NCBI GenBank assembly: GCA_045866215.1
Contig: AP035880.1
Span: 2,418,001 to 2,482,000, forward strand
DNA length: 64,000 nt
From: Croceivirga sp009797885
Lineage (GTDB): Bacteria > Bacteroidota > Bacteroidia > Flavobacteriales > Flavobacteriaceae
Direction of reading: 5' to 3'
The position numbers and the translations under genes were made by a program. Below are positions 25,599 to 33,622 of the stretch, piece by piece (position 1 is the first letter of the stretch; every line of letters starts with the position of its first letter). The notes below the pieces were generated by a model. The model had not been told where the DNA came from, made no database searches, and was given only the letters and a program-made list of their open reading frames with translations.

Positions 25599-25630
25599 AA
25601 AACGGGCGGTCCAAGACCGTCCGTTTTCTT
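25599..25630 (+). terminator. Rho-independent terminator after yceI, close to the tyrosinase start
   Basis: A 13-bp stem with one G-T pair (AAAACGGGCGGTC against GACCGTCCGTTTT) closes a 3-base loop and is followed by CTTT. Only about 16 bases remain before the tyrosinase ATG. The downstream operon must therefore start inside or upstream of this hairpin, or be expressed by read-through. Confidence 0.8.
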
Positions 25631-25645
25631 TAAATCGAATCACCA

Positions 25646-27049
25646 ATGAAAATGAATCACCCGCAGCGCCGGGATTTTCTAAAAAAAATGGGATGGTCCA
25701 CTTTAGGACTTTCCGCCCTTCCCCTAGCAGCCACATCGGTCAGTGGGTGTAAAAATGGAACCGGTCCACAAGAAAAAACAGGAGCAAAATCGAGCGGTAA
25801 TTTGGTCGTTCGGAAGAACATCGCCGACATTCCCGTTGATGATGCTGAGATCAAAGTTTTTAAAGATGCCCTCAATATCTTAAAAAAGCGCTCAGAAGTT
25901 TCACCCTTGGATCCTTCCGGATGGCAGGCCCAGGGGATGTTGCACGCCACTTTTTGCGCCACCAGTATTTATGCCAACCAGGTACACTACAACTGGTACG
26001 TATGGCCTTGGCACCGTTTGTATCTCTGGTCCATGGAGCAGAAACTCCAAAAAGCGGTTCAGGAACCAACCCTGGCACTACACTATTGGGACTGGACCAA
26101 ATTCAATTATATTCCGGAACACTACTGGGGCGATGAGAGCAATCCGTTGTACAATGTGACACGAATGGTCAAGGCTACCGATGAGGTTCCCAAGGATTTT
26201 ATCAACGTTGGTGCTGGATTTCGGGCGGAACACTACAAAACCTTTGGAGGTTATCCAGCAATTAAAAAACGCGGGGAAGCCCAGTTGGATGGTTTGGCGG
26301 AGCAATCCTTCCATAACAATATCCATAACTGGATCGGCGGTCAGATGGCCACTTTTACCGAATCCGGTTTTGACCCTATTTTCTATGCCCACCATGGCAA
26401 TTGCGACCGTATTTGGGAAGCATGGCGAACCTACAGCCCAAACAATACATTGCCGCAAGATGCGGAATGGTTGGAAAAACGTTTGTTCGCTACCGATGGA
26501 AATGGCACGCCGGTAGCTTTTAAGATCAAGGAGTTGTTGAATACCGAGGATTTGGGCTATACCTTCCAAAATCTGGATTTGAACCCAACCTTCTGTAACC
26601 CCTATGAGGAAGCGGATAAACCTGTTCGTGAAGCCTCAAAAGTGGACTGTGTAGCCCCGTTGAACTTAAATACGTCACAGACCGATGCCATTTATACGGA
26701 AATGGTGAACAAGGAGCGTACCCATGTGATTTTACATTTTGAAAGGGCGCAATTGCCCTATCAACCCTACTGCGCACGTGTATTTTTTGAGTACGATGGA
26801 AATGGGGAACGCCAGAGCAAGTACACCGGTACCTTTACCATCCTGCCCATTTTGGATCTGGATAGTGTTTTGCTCCAAAACGGGGTGCATTTGCAGATAG
26901 AAATTGAGAAGGACATTGCCGATGCTATTGAGGCCGAAAAGGACATACAAGTAGTCTTTCAGCCTGTGCCACTGCCCAATCGAAATATTCCTGACGAAAT
27001 ATTGAAGTTGGAGAACATCTCCCTAAAACTGAATTATGAAAACGCCTAG
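25646..27049 (+). CDS. Tat-exported tyrosinase (copper polyphenol oxidase) lipoprotein
   Basis: A 467-residue type-3 copper oxidase that should oxidise phenols or catechols to quinones with oxygen. The leader has both a Tat motif (QRRDFLKKMG) and a lipobox (TSVSGCKN), so it is probably a folded lipoprotein. The CuA His residues are in MLHATFC, QVHYN and WPWHRLYLWSME. The CuB site is FHNNIHNWIGGQM and DPIFYAHHGNCDRIW. LHYWDWTKF is typical of the family, and the roughly 150-residue C-terminal barrel resembles plant polyphenol oxidases. It overlaps the Sco-like gene by 14 bases, a sign that copper loading is coupled. Confidence 0.93.
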   Translation: MKMNHPQRRDFLKKMGWSTLGLSALPLAATSVSGCKNGTGPQEKTGAKSSGNLVVRKNIADIPVDDAEIKVFKDALNILKKRSEVSPLDPSGWQAQGMLHATFCATSIYANQVHYNWYVWPWHRLYLWSMEQKLQKAVQEPTLALHYWDWTKFNYIPEHYWGDESNPLYNVTRMVKATDEVPKDFINVGAGFRAEHYKTFGGYPAIKKRGEAQLDGLAEQSFHNNIHNWIGGQMATFTESGFDPIFYAHHGNCDRIWEAWRTYSPNNTLPQDAEWLEKRLFATDGNGTPVAFKIKELLNTEDLGYTFQNLDLNPTFCNPYEEADKPVREASKVDCVAPLNLNTSQTDAIYTEMVNKERTHVILHFERAQLPYQPYCARVFFEYDGNGERQSKYTGTFTILPILDLDSVLLQNGVHLQIEIEKDIADAIEAEKDIQVVFQPVPLPNRNIPDEILKLENISLKLNYENA

Positions 27050-27641
27050 TGCAGGACTTAGGATGGGATTTTTCCTGGTCCTTTTTTGGTCTTGCCAAAA
27101 TACGATTGGTGATGCCACCGAAGCACTCCCCGTTTTGGGACAAGCTTCGGTGGAACTTCCAAATTTGAGCTCGTTGGTGACTCAGACGGGGGCCTTTTAT
27201 AGGAAATCGGCCCAAAAAAAGATTCAGGTAGTGGACTTCTTTTTTACGGGTTGTCCAACCATTTGTCCCAAGATGACCAGCCATTTGGTAGCGGTTCAAG
27301 ACCATTTTCAGGGCAATGGGCAGGTAGAGATTTTGTCCTTTTCCATTGATGGTACCAATGACACTCCGGAAGTACTATCGCGTTACGCCAAAAATTATAA
27401 CATCAAAGAAAACCAATGGAAGTTATTGACCGGAAATCCGGAAGGGATTTTTGCCATTTCAAAAGGGTATAAGGTCATGGCTTATAATGATGAATTTGCT
27501 GGAGAACGAAACCTGGTTCATGATGGCACTTTTGTCTTGGTCGATCACAATCAACAAATACGTGGCTACTATAATGGACTGGATGATGCCGATACACAAC
27601 GTCTCATAACCGACATTGAAAAACTATTAAAAACACTTTGA
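27036..27641 (+). CDS. Sco1/SenC-type copper chaperone
   Basis: A 201-residue protein with an N-terminal hydrophobic leader (MGFFLVLFWSCQ; the Cys may be lipidated). Its thioredoxin-like fold has the copper-binding CPTICPKM and the distant His of NLVHDGTFVLVD. Sco proteins usually deliver copper to cytochrome oxidase. This gene instead starts inside the tyrosinase gene and is followed within 2 bases by DoxX. The most economical reading is a chaperone dedicated to the tyrosinase. No oxidase subunit gene is near. Confidence 0.92.
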   Translation: MKTPSAGLRMGFFLVLFWSCQNTIGDATEALPVLGQASVELPNLSSLVTQTGAFYRKSAQKKIQVVDFFFTGCPTICPKMTSHLVAVQDHFQGNGQVEILSFSIDGTNDTPEVLSRYAKNYNIKENQWKLLTGNPEGIFAISKGYKVMAYNDEFAGERNLVHDGTFVLVDHNQQIRGYYNGLDDADTQRLITDIEKLLKTL

Positions 27642-27643
27642 AA

Positions 27644-28087
27644 ATGAACGCTTTTACATCAGTTATAAAAAAATCAATTGCCACGACCCATTCCAATGCA
27701 CGTTCGGGATTGGGGCTATTGTTTTTGCGGTTTTTTGGAGCTTTTGCACTCATAAGAACCCACGGATGGCCAAAGTTGATGGATTTGGAGGGGACCATGG
27801 CACATATTCCCGACCCTACAGGTCTTGGACCGACTTTTTCTGCCTACTATGCCATTTTCGCCAATGTATTTTGTGCCCTTTTGGTCATGTTGGGTCTATT
27901 TACACGATGGGCCTCCTTTGCCGTAATCTCAATTACCCTTAGTGGACTGTTCATTGTTCATGCCGCTGACCCGGCAAAAGTTCAGGATACCCCTTTAATT
28001 TATTCCATAGTGTTTATTGCGCTCATCATTTTGGGTTCGGGCAAATACTCCCTGGATGCCATAATTGAAAAGAAAATCAACCAATGA
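27644..28087 (+). CDS. DoxX family integral membrane protein
   Basis: A 147-residue protein with four membrane spans, starting at about LLFLRFFGAFALI, followed by FSAYYAIFANVFCALLVMLGLF, SFAVISITLSGLFIV and LIYSIVFIALIILGSG. The segment RTHGWPKL between spans 1 and 2 is typical of DoxX. I take ATG 27644, since the TTG two codons earlier is within the Sco stop. The family is linked to thiosulfate:quinone oxidoreductases and redox stress, often without catalytic proof. It overlaps the next gene by ATGA. Confidence 0.88.
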   Translation: MNAFTSVIKKSIATTHSNARSGLGLLFLRFFGAFALIRTHGWPKLMDLEGTMAHIPDPTGLGPTFSAYYAIFANVFCALLVMLGLFTRWASFAVISITLSGLFIVHAADPAKVQDTPLIYSIVFIALIILGSGKYSLDAIIEKKINQ

Positions 28088-28533
28088 AAACACAGCTCTT
28101 TTTCGTCATTTTAGCCATTGTCGCTGGGGCTGTTTTACCACTTCAAGCAGGGCTTAACGTACAGTTGGGTAAATCGGTCCACCAGCCCATCTTTGCCGCT
28201 TTCGCCTCCTTTTTGATCGGCACCGTTGGATTACTGCTTTACCTCTTTGTCTTAAAATTTGACTTTTCAACCATTGCACAGACCAAAACGGTTTCTCCTG
28301 TGGTTTGGATCGCTGGGATTTTGGGCGCATTTTACGTTGCCGCCGTCATTATTTTGGCACCACGTTTAGGCGTGGCCCTGACTTTTGTTTTGGTGGTTGC
28401 CGGACAAATGGCGGTATCCCTGGTGGTGGACCACTACGGGCTTTTGGGCCTTCCCGTAAAGCAAATCAATTGGCAACGATTGTTTGGGGTACTCCTCTTG
28501 GTGGCAGGAGTTGTACTGATTCGGAGATTCTAA
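28084..28533 (+). CDS. YdcZ/DUF606-type small membrane transporter
   Basis: A 149-residue protein with about five membrane helices and the opening FVILAIVAGAVLPLQAGLNVQLG, which is typical of YdcZ/DUF606, the half-size relatives of DMT exporters. The later GAFYVAAVIILAPRLGVALT and LFGVLLLVAGVVLIRRF support this. Half-size members work as dimers. It overlaps DoxX by 4 bases and ends 1 base before the porin gene. In this operon it may export a product of the oxidase pathway, which is inferred. Confidence 0.85.
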   Translation: MKTQLFFVILAIVAGAVLPLQAGLNVQLGKSVHQPIFAAFASFLIGTVGLLLYLFVLKFDFSTIAQTKTVSPVVWIAGILGAFYVAAVIILAPRLGVALTFVLVVAGQMAVSLVVDHYGLLGLPVKQINWQRLFGVLLLVAGVVLIRRF

Positions 28534-28534
28534 A

Positions 28535-29890
28535 ATGAAGGCGTTACCTCAAATAGCCGCTGTTTTCCTTGGCGCTGTTTTATGGATGCAGGCACAAGAA
28601 GGAAGTAAAAAAGTACTTGATTTTAGTTTATTGCGGCAGAATGATGTCATTGACATTCCTTCAGATGGGAAAAATGGCCTTTATGAAAATTTAAAACAAA
28701 TCGAAATTGGCAAGGAAAGCAAACTAAGTTTTGGGGGCAGTTACCGGTTTCAGTCGGAAGCGTTTATCAACGAGGAATTTGCAACCGAAGTGGACCAGGA
28801 TGACATTTGGTTTTTGAACCGGTTCCAGTTCCACTCCCATCTGAAACTTGCCAATACGTTCGAATTGTTTGCAGAATTGAATTCCAGTTTAATTACCAGC
28901 AAACAAAACCTGGCTCCCGTTGACCGGGACGAGTTAAGTGTTAACCAACTGTTTGCACAATATCATTTCAATACCAATTGGCGTATGTTGGTAGGCCGTC
29001 AAAATATGCGTCTGGGAAGCGGCCGTTTGATTGATATCCGGGAGGGGCCCAACGTTCGGTTGTCATTTGATATGGCACAATTGCAGTACCAGGACCAAAA
29101 TAGCGAGCTCACCGCTTTTTACGCCGTCCCGGTTCGGGTGGGGCGAGGGGTTTTTGACAATGAGGCGCTCAATTTTCAGGAGTCAGTGGGTGCGGTTTAC
29201 TGGACACAACATTGGAACCGCAAAACAAGCACGGATATCTACATGATTTACAAAGAGGAGGAAGCCAAAACCTGGGATTCGGGTACTGCTGATGACAATC
29301 GACTGAGTTTGGGATTGCGACATTTTGGGAATTGGAACAAATTGAGGTACAATAATGAATTTGTATTCCAGACGGGGCGTTTTGGTGAGCAGGACATCAG
29401 GGCATGGACGGTCTCGGTCAATATTGAGCATCCCTTTTTGGGGACGAATAGTTCCATTGGACTGAAAACGGAGGCCATAAGTGGCGACACCAGCGCTACG
29501 GATACGACCCTAAACACCTTTGATGGGCTCTACCCACGGGGGGCTTACTTTGGCCGTGTGGCCCGAATAGGGCCTTCCAACCTATTTGACATCCATCCGT
29601 ATGTTGACACGTCCATGGGACGTTTCACCTTTCAGTTTGATTATGTTGCCTTTTGGCGGTTGTCAAGACAGGATGGGGTGTATGGTCCGCCGTTGAATTT
29701 GCAATATCCTTCCGTAAATGAAGAACGATTTATAGGGCATCAACTCGGTTCCATAGCCAGTTTTGAAGTAAATGGTTTTATTGCTTTGGAGTTGGAGGCG
29801 AATGTTATTTTTCCTGGGGTTTTTTTGGTGGAAAGCGGCTTGGACAATACTTTGTTCCATGCCGTTTTTACCGCAGAGTTTAAGTTTTGA
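28535..29890 (+). CDS. Alginate-export-family outer-membrane porin of the tyrosinase operon
   Basis: A 451-residue protein with a signal peptide (AAVFLGAVLWMQAQEG) and a barrel body with phrases of the alginate-export family: LSFGGSYRFQSEAF, LLVGRQ-like MLVGRQNMRLGSGRL, GLRHFGNWNKLRYNNEFVFQ and GLKTEAISGDT. It is distantly related to the nrt-operon porin (6161-7480), so the window holds two such channels in unrelated operons. It is the last gene of the tyrosinase-Sco-DoxX-YdcZ set and would give its substrate a path through the outer membrane. Confidence 0.85.
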   Translation: MKALPQIAAVFLGAVLWMQAQEGSKKVLDFSLLRQNDVIDIPSDGKNGLYENLKQIEIGKESKLSFGGSYRFQSEAFINEEFATEVDQDDIWFLNRFQFHSHLKLANTFELFAELNSSLITSKQNLAPVDRDELSVNQLFAQYHFNTNWRMLVGRQNMRLGSGRLIDIREGPNVRLSFDMAQLQYQDQNSELTAFYAVPVRVGRGVFDNEALNFQESVGAVYWTQHWNRKTSTDIYMIYKEEEAKTWDSGTADDNRLSLGLRHFGNWNKLRYNNEFVFQTGRFGEQDIRAWTVSVNIEHPFLGTNSSIGLKTEAISGDTSATDTTLNTFDGLYPRGAYFGRVARIGPSNLFDIHPYVDTSMGRFTFQFDYVAFWRLSRQDGVYGPPLNLQYPSVNEERFIGHQLGSIASFEVNGFIALELEANVIFPGVFLVESGLDNTLFHAVFTAEFKF

Positions 29891-29998
29891 TCCCCGGAAA
29901 CCAAGGACGAAACCAGAAAAGGCGTATTTCCCGATACCTATTTAATAAAGTTTCGAGTTCTCAAAGGGGAACATCCAATTGAAAAAACACCTTCGTCC

Positions 29999-30058
29999 AC
30001 GTTCAATAAATGTACGTTCAATGGACGTAATATCGTCATCAAAGAAAACCATTACGTC
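29999..30058. promoter_or_regulatory. Repeat-rich control region before the serine hydrolase gene
   Basis: ACGTTCAAT occurs at 29999-30007 and again at 30014-30022, 15 bases apart. GACGTAAT (30024-30031) faces ATTACGTC (30051-30058). These direct and inverted repeats lie 115 to 175 bases before the hydrolase start and look like protein-binding sites. They do not match the nitrate operator. Confidence 0.35.
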
Positions 30059-30172
30059 ACCATATGGGGTGATTGTCCGTTTTGGTATTTGTTTTGTCCT
30101 TTTCAGTTTCAATACCCTTTTTACGGCACTATAACGAAAATTATCAAACTACATTGGTCGGAAAATGGTGTG

Positions 30173-31360
30173 ATGTTCAAAGTCATTTTATCTTTCATAG
30201 TACCGCTTCCTTTGCTTTTTGCAATCCAGGTGTATGGTCAAAAGGGGACCCATACCTTGGACGGATTTTTTGAAAAAAAAATGGCCAAGGCCAACATTGC
30301 AGGACTTCAAGCGGCGTTGATCAGCAAGGGGGAACTCAAATGGATCGGCAGTTATGGAAAACGGAATTTTCAAGAAAATACCGAAGTAAACGATAGCACA
30401 TTATTTATGATAGCGTCTTGCTCCAAACCGGTCACGGCGCTGGGGTTGATGAAATTGTACGATCGTGGGCTTATTGACCTTGATGATGCCATTAATACGT
30501 ATGTACCATTTAAAATCGTAAATCCGAATCATCCGTATGAGGCCATTACTTTTCGGATGTTATTGGCGCATACGGCCTCCCTTAGGGACAATACCCCCTT
30601 ATTGGTGTCCTTGTATACTTTTGATCAGGGTGGGGATTCCCCTATTACGCTTGAAAGCTTTATCAAGGATTATTTTTCACCAAAGGGCACCTATTATGAT
30701 TCCGACAAGAACTTTCTCAAAAGTCGCCCCGGAACGGCAAAGGATTATTCCAATGTAGGTTATGCGCTCCTTGGTTATCTGATCGAACAAATAACCGGAA
30801 AGAAGTTTTCGGCATATATGCAGGAGGAAATATTTGCGCCTTTGGGAATGACCAATTCCTATTGGTTCCTTAAGCATATTCCCCATACCAATATTTCACT
30901 GCCCCATGAATTTGTGGAAGGCAAAAGTGGCGACACCACGTTTAAGGTTCTGAAAAATTATGGATTTCCCGATTATCCCGATGGTCAACTTCGGACGAAC
31001 GTCTCCGATTATGCTAAAATTGTGGAACTGATGGTCAATAAGGGCAAGGTCAATAACAAAACCGTTCTAAGTGAAGAAGTCATGGATGAATTTTTGAAGG
31101 TACAGTTTCCTGAGGCCAACAAATGGCAGGCCATTGCATGGAACTATAATGAGTTCGACAATTGGCTCTATTATGCAATAATGCCCCGATTGCCCTCACA
31201 TACCGGGGTAGACCCAGGGGTGGCAACGGTTACGTCCTTTGATCCGGAAACGGGGAATGGAGCTATCATTTTTGCCAATACCCTCACCCACAATTTTAAA
31301 GGACACAAAATTCTATATGTCGATATGGTAAGACGATTGTTAAAAGTAGCGCGCAAATAG
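30173..31360 (+). CDS. Secreted beta-lactamase-fold serine hydrolase
   Basis: A 395-residue protein. I choose ATG 30173, which gives the signal peptide MFKVILSFIVPLPLLFAIQV. The open frame continues 28 codons further upstream to another ATG, but that stretch is not leader-like. The penicillin-binding-protein fold shows in SCSK (SxxK nucleophile motif) of MIASCSKPVTALG, YSN in DYSNVGYALLGYLIEQ and HTG near the C-terminus. It may be an esterase, peptidase or transpeptidase-like enzyme. Neighbours are unrelated and it seems to be a single gene. Confidence 0.87.
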   Translation: MFKVILSFIVPLPLLFAIQVYGQKGTHTLDGFFEKKMAKANIAGLQAALISKGELKWIGSYGKRNFQENTEVNDSTLFMIASCSKPVTALGLMKLYDRGLIDLDDAINTYVPFKIVNPNHPYEAITFRMLLAHTASLRDNTPLLVSLYTFDQGGDSPITLESFIKDYFSPKGTYYDSDKNFLKSRPGTAKDYSNVGYALLGYLIEQITGKKFSAYMQEEIFAPLGMTNSYWFLKHIPHTNISLPHEFVEGKSGDTTFKVLKNYGFPDYPDGQLRTNVSDYAKIVELMVNKGKVNNKTVLSEEVMDEFLKVQFPEANKWQAIAWNYNEFDNWLYYAIMPRLPSHTGVDPGVATVTSFDPETGNGAIIFANTLTHNFKGHKILYVDMVRRLLKVARK

Positions 31361-31798
31361 GAAAAGCGGACGTACTACCAAGCGAACGGGATTCATCTCC
31401 TTTATACTGGAAGACACTGTTTTTATTGGGAAATTTCCAGGGATGATAAAGGGATTCATGCCATGATAACAGACAACATCATGCTTTTCAAACCATTCGT
31501 TTTACAGGTATTTGACTAAAGGAAAATGGTTGTAAACGACTATAGCTTTTTGATCCCAAACCATTCCCTTTGCGATGGCAATTCGTACCGAACCGCCATT
31601 CACCCCATAGGTTCCATTTAAACAAGTACGGTTTACTGGACAAAAACCAAGCAGAAAGCAATGATTTGCTGTCTTTGGTCAAGGAAAGAGGGGATGGGTA
31701 TTGGTGTTGTACGCAATGCTAAAAGTGCTGTTCAGAACTATGCACAAATGGACAGCACAAGGAATAACAAGGAATTTATTAATCAAAATACGGAACAC
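31361..31798. other. 438-base region without a recognised gene
   Basis: No frame here codes for anything I recognise, and no hairpin with a T-tract is apparent. The peroxiredoxin frame stays open for 46 codons to the left of its chosen start, but that stretch is not conserved-looking. The region probably holds the peroxiredoxin promoter. Confidence 0.4.
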
Positions 31799-32431
31799 AT
31801 GAATGCGATTCGATTGGGGGACATTGCCCCAAACTTTACAGCGAATACAACAAAAGGAAGGATGGATTACCATGAGTGGCTGGGTGAAAACTGGGGGATG
31901 TTGGTATCACATCCAGCTGACTTCACCCCGGTATGTACTACGGAATTGGGCACAATGGCCAACTTTCAAAATGAATTTGACGAGCGCAAGATAAAACTAG
32001 CCGCCATTAGTGTAGATTCCCTGGAGTCCCATTTCGAGTGGATTAAGGACATCGAGGAAACCCAAAATGCAAGTGTTGATTTCCCATTGATTGCCGATGC
32101 GGATAGAGCGATTGCCGGTTTGTACGGAATGATTCATCCCAATGCGGATTCCACCATGACGGTGCGTTCCGTTTTCATTATTGCCCCCGACAAAAAAGTG
32201 AAGATGATACTGACGTATCCCGCCGCTACGGGAAGAAATTTTGACGAGCTATTGAGGGTAATAGATTCGCTTCAGCTTACCGAGTACGAGATGTTGGCGA
32301 CCCCTGCCAATTGGAAGAAAGGTGATGATTGTGTCATTTTGCCTTCAGTAAGCAATGAAGAAGCTACAAAAAGGTTCCCCAAGGGATTTAAAACAGTAAA
32401 GCCCTATTTGAGATTAACACCCCAGGTGTAA
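31799..32431 (+). CDS. 1-Cys (Prx6-type) peroxiredoxin
   Basis: A 210-residue cytoplasmic thiol peroxidase, started at ATG 31799 (MNAIRLGDIAPNF), since family members begin right before the thioredoxin fold. The peroxidatic Cys is in HPADFTPVCTTELG. FPLIADADRAIAGLYGMI and TVRSVFIIAPDKKVKMILTYP follow. The C-terminal dimerisation arm reads TPANWKKGDDCVILPS. This long arm is the mark of the Prx6 class. It should reduce peroxides. It is a single gene and no reductase lies beside it. Confidence 0.94.
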   Translation: MNAIRLGDIAPNFTANTTKGRMDYHEWLGENWGMLVSHPADFTPVCTTELGTMANFQNEFDERKIKLAAISVDSLESHFEWIKDIEETQNASVDFPLIADADRAIAGLYGMIHPNADSTMTVRSVFIIAPDKKVKMILTYPAATGRNFDELLRVIDSLQLTEYEMLATPANWKKGDDCVILPSVSNEEATKRFPKGFKTVKPYLRLTPQV

Positions 32432-32553
32432 TTGGTTAGGTATTGTTTTTTTGTTGATGTAGATCAGTTTTTGGTTTGATGCAGACTCCATAACATCTTA
32501 AGTGATGGGAGTCTGCGCATTCAAAGGAGTACTTCCTTAGGAAAGCAAAGCAC

Positions 32554-33036
32554 ATGAATCAGATGAAAAAAATAGTCAAAAAAAAGCACCGAACACTATT
32601 TCTCCTCACGTTCACTTTTGTCGCTGGTAAGGTAGCTGCGCAAAGTGATGTGGAGAAATTGACAAATTATATCAATGGGAGTCAATTGGTGACCTACTCG
32701 GAGTCCTCCTATTTGAGCGATAATTCGGCAAGTGCCATTACGTATATCGATTTCTGCCCCAACGGTAGATATCAGTATTCCTATGATGGCTCTTACACCG
32801 TGAAGGGCACGCAGCATACGACCAACAGAAACAACAGGGCCTATGGCGCTGGTGTAGCGGAAAATGAAGGGGATTGGCAAGTATTGGACTATCAAGGGGG
32901 CTACTATTTGGAAATAACGGATTATACCGGCACCAAGAATTATTATCCCATAGATGTTCAAAAAATGCTTGCAGGGAAATGGAGAATAGGTAACGTCACC
33001 TATGTCTTTGCCCCAGGGAATGGCAGGTGTCCATAG
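32554..33036 (+). CDS. Small secreted protein of unknown function
   Basis: A 160-residue protein with a basic start and a signal peptide (TLFLLTFTFVAGKVAAQ). The mature part is rich in Tyr, Gly and Asn, with phrases such as FCPNGRYQYSYDGSYTVKG and GGYYLEITDYTG, suggesting a small all-beta fold of the lipocalin-like kind. Two Cys (FCPN and the terminal GRCP) could form a disulfide. I do not recognise a named family. It stands alone between peroxiredoxin and SRPBCC genes. Confidence 0.7.
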   Translation: MNQMKKIVKKKHRTLFLLTFTFVAGKVAAQSDVEKLTNYINGSQLVTYSESSYLSDNSASAITYIDFCPNGRYQYSYDGSYTVKGTQHTTNRNNRAYGAGVAENEGDWQVLDYQGGYYLEITDYTGTKNYYPIDVQKMLAGKWRIGNVTYVFAPGNGRCP

Positions 33037-33084
33037 CTTCAACGGTAATAGGATTCAAATCGGTTTGGCAGATAATATTTAGCT

Positions 33085-33531
33085 ATGGGGCGTATCAGTT
33101 GTAGGGAGCAAATAGCCATTGAAAGGGAGCAGCGGGATGTTTTTGATTATACGCAAAACTACAGGTTTAGGCTCGATTGGGATACGTTGTTAAGCCAAGC
33201 AGATCTGCTGGATGGGGTTGGTACGGCCCATGTAGGGGCAAAAGCACATTGCGTGGCCCATAATGGACATAGCATGGTAACCCGGTACATAACCTTCAAT
33301 AGACCGGAAAGGACCGCTATTGAAATGATTCAAGGGCCATATATGTTCAGATCATTTCATGGGTGTTGGGTATTCAAGGCTACGTCCCAAAAGGCAACCG
33401 AAGTAAGCTTTTTGTATTCCTATCAACTTCGGTTCCCATTCAATCTAGTGGGTCTTATGGTAAATCGTGTTTTGAGGCAGCATACAAGACAACGGTTGGC
33501 AAGTCTCAAGAGAAACCTTGAATGGCCCTAA
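33085..33531 (+). CDS. SRPBCC (START-like) family protein
   Basis: A 148-residue soluble protein. Order of features: an N-terminal strand with IAIEREQRDVFDYTQNYRFRLDWD (the helix-grip start), beta strands with GTAHVGAKAHCVAHNGHSMVTRYITFNRPERTAIE split by turns, and a long C-terminal helix (LMVNRVLRQHTRQRLASLKR). This is the layout of SRPBCC/polyketide-cyclase-like lipid-binding proteins. No signal peptide. Ligand unknown. It begins 49 bases after the small secreted protein and could share its transcript. Confidence 0.75.
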   Translation: MGRISCREQIAIEREQRDVFDYTQNYRFRLDWDTLLSQADLLDGVGTAHVGAKAHCVAHNGHSMVTRYITFNRPERTAIEMIQGPYMFRSFHGCWVFKATSQKATEVSFLYSYQLRFPFNLVGLMVNRVLRQHTRQRLASLKRNLEWP

Positions 33532-33622
33532 GCCCTTTTCGTTGCCATCCTTTTTTGGGAAAGGGGGGATACCACCAATGAGGAAATTTTTCAAAACAGT
33601 AAAACAATAAAAAACGAACAAA

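Noticed and set aside
6161..29890. Alginate export or alginate synthesis cluster
   Set aside because: The two porins only share a family name with AlgE. No alginate polymerase, epimerase or lyase gene is present.
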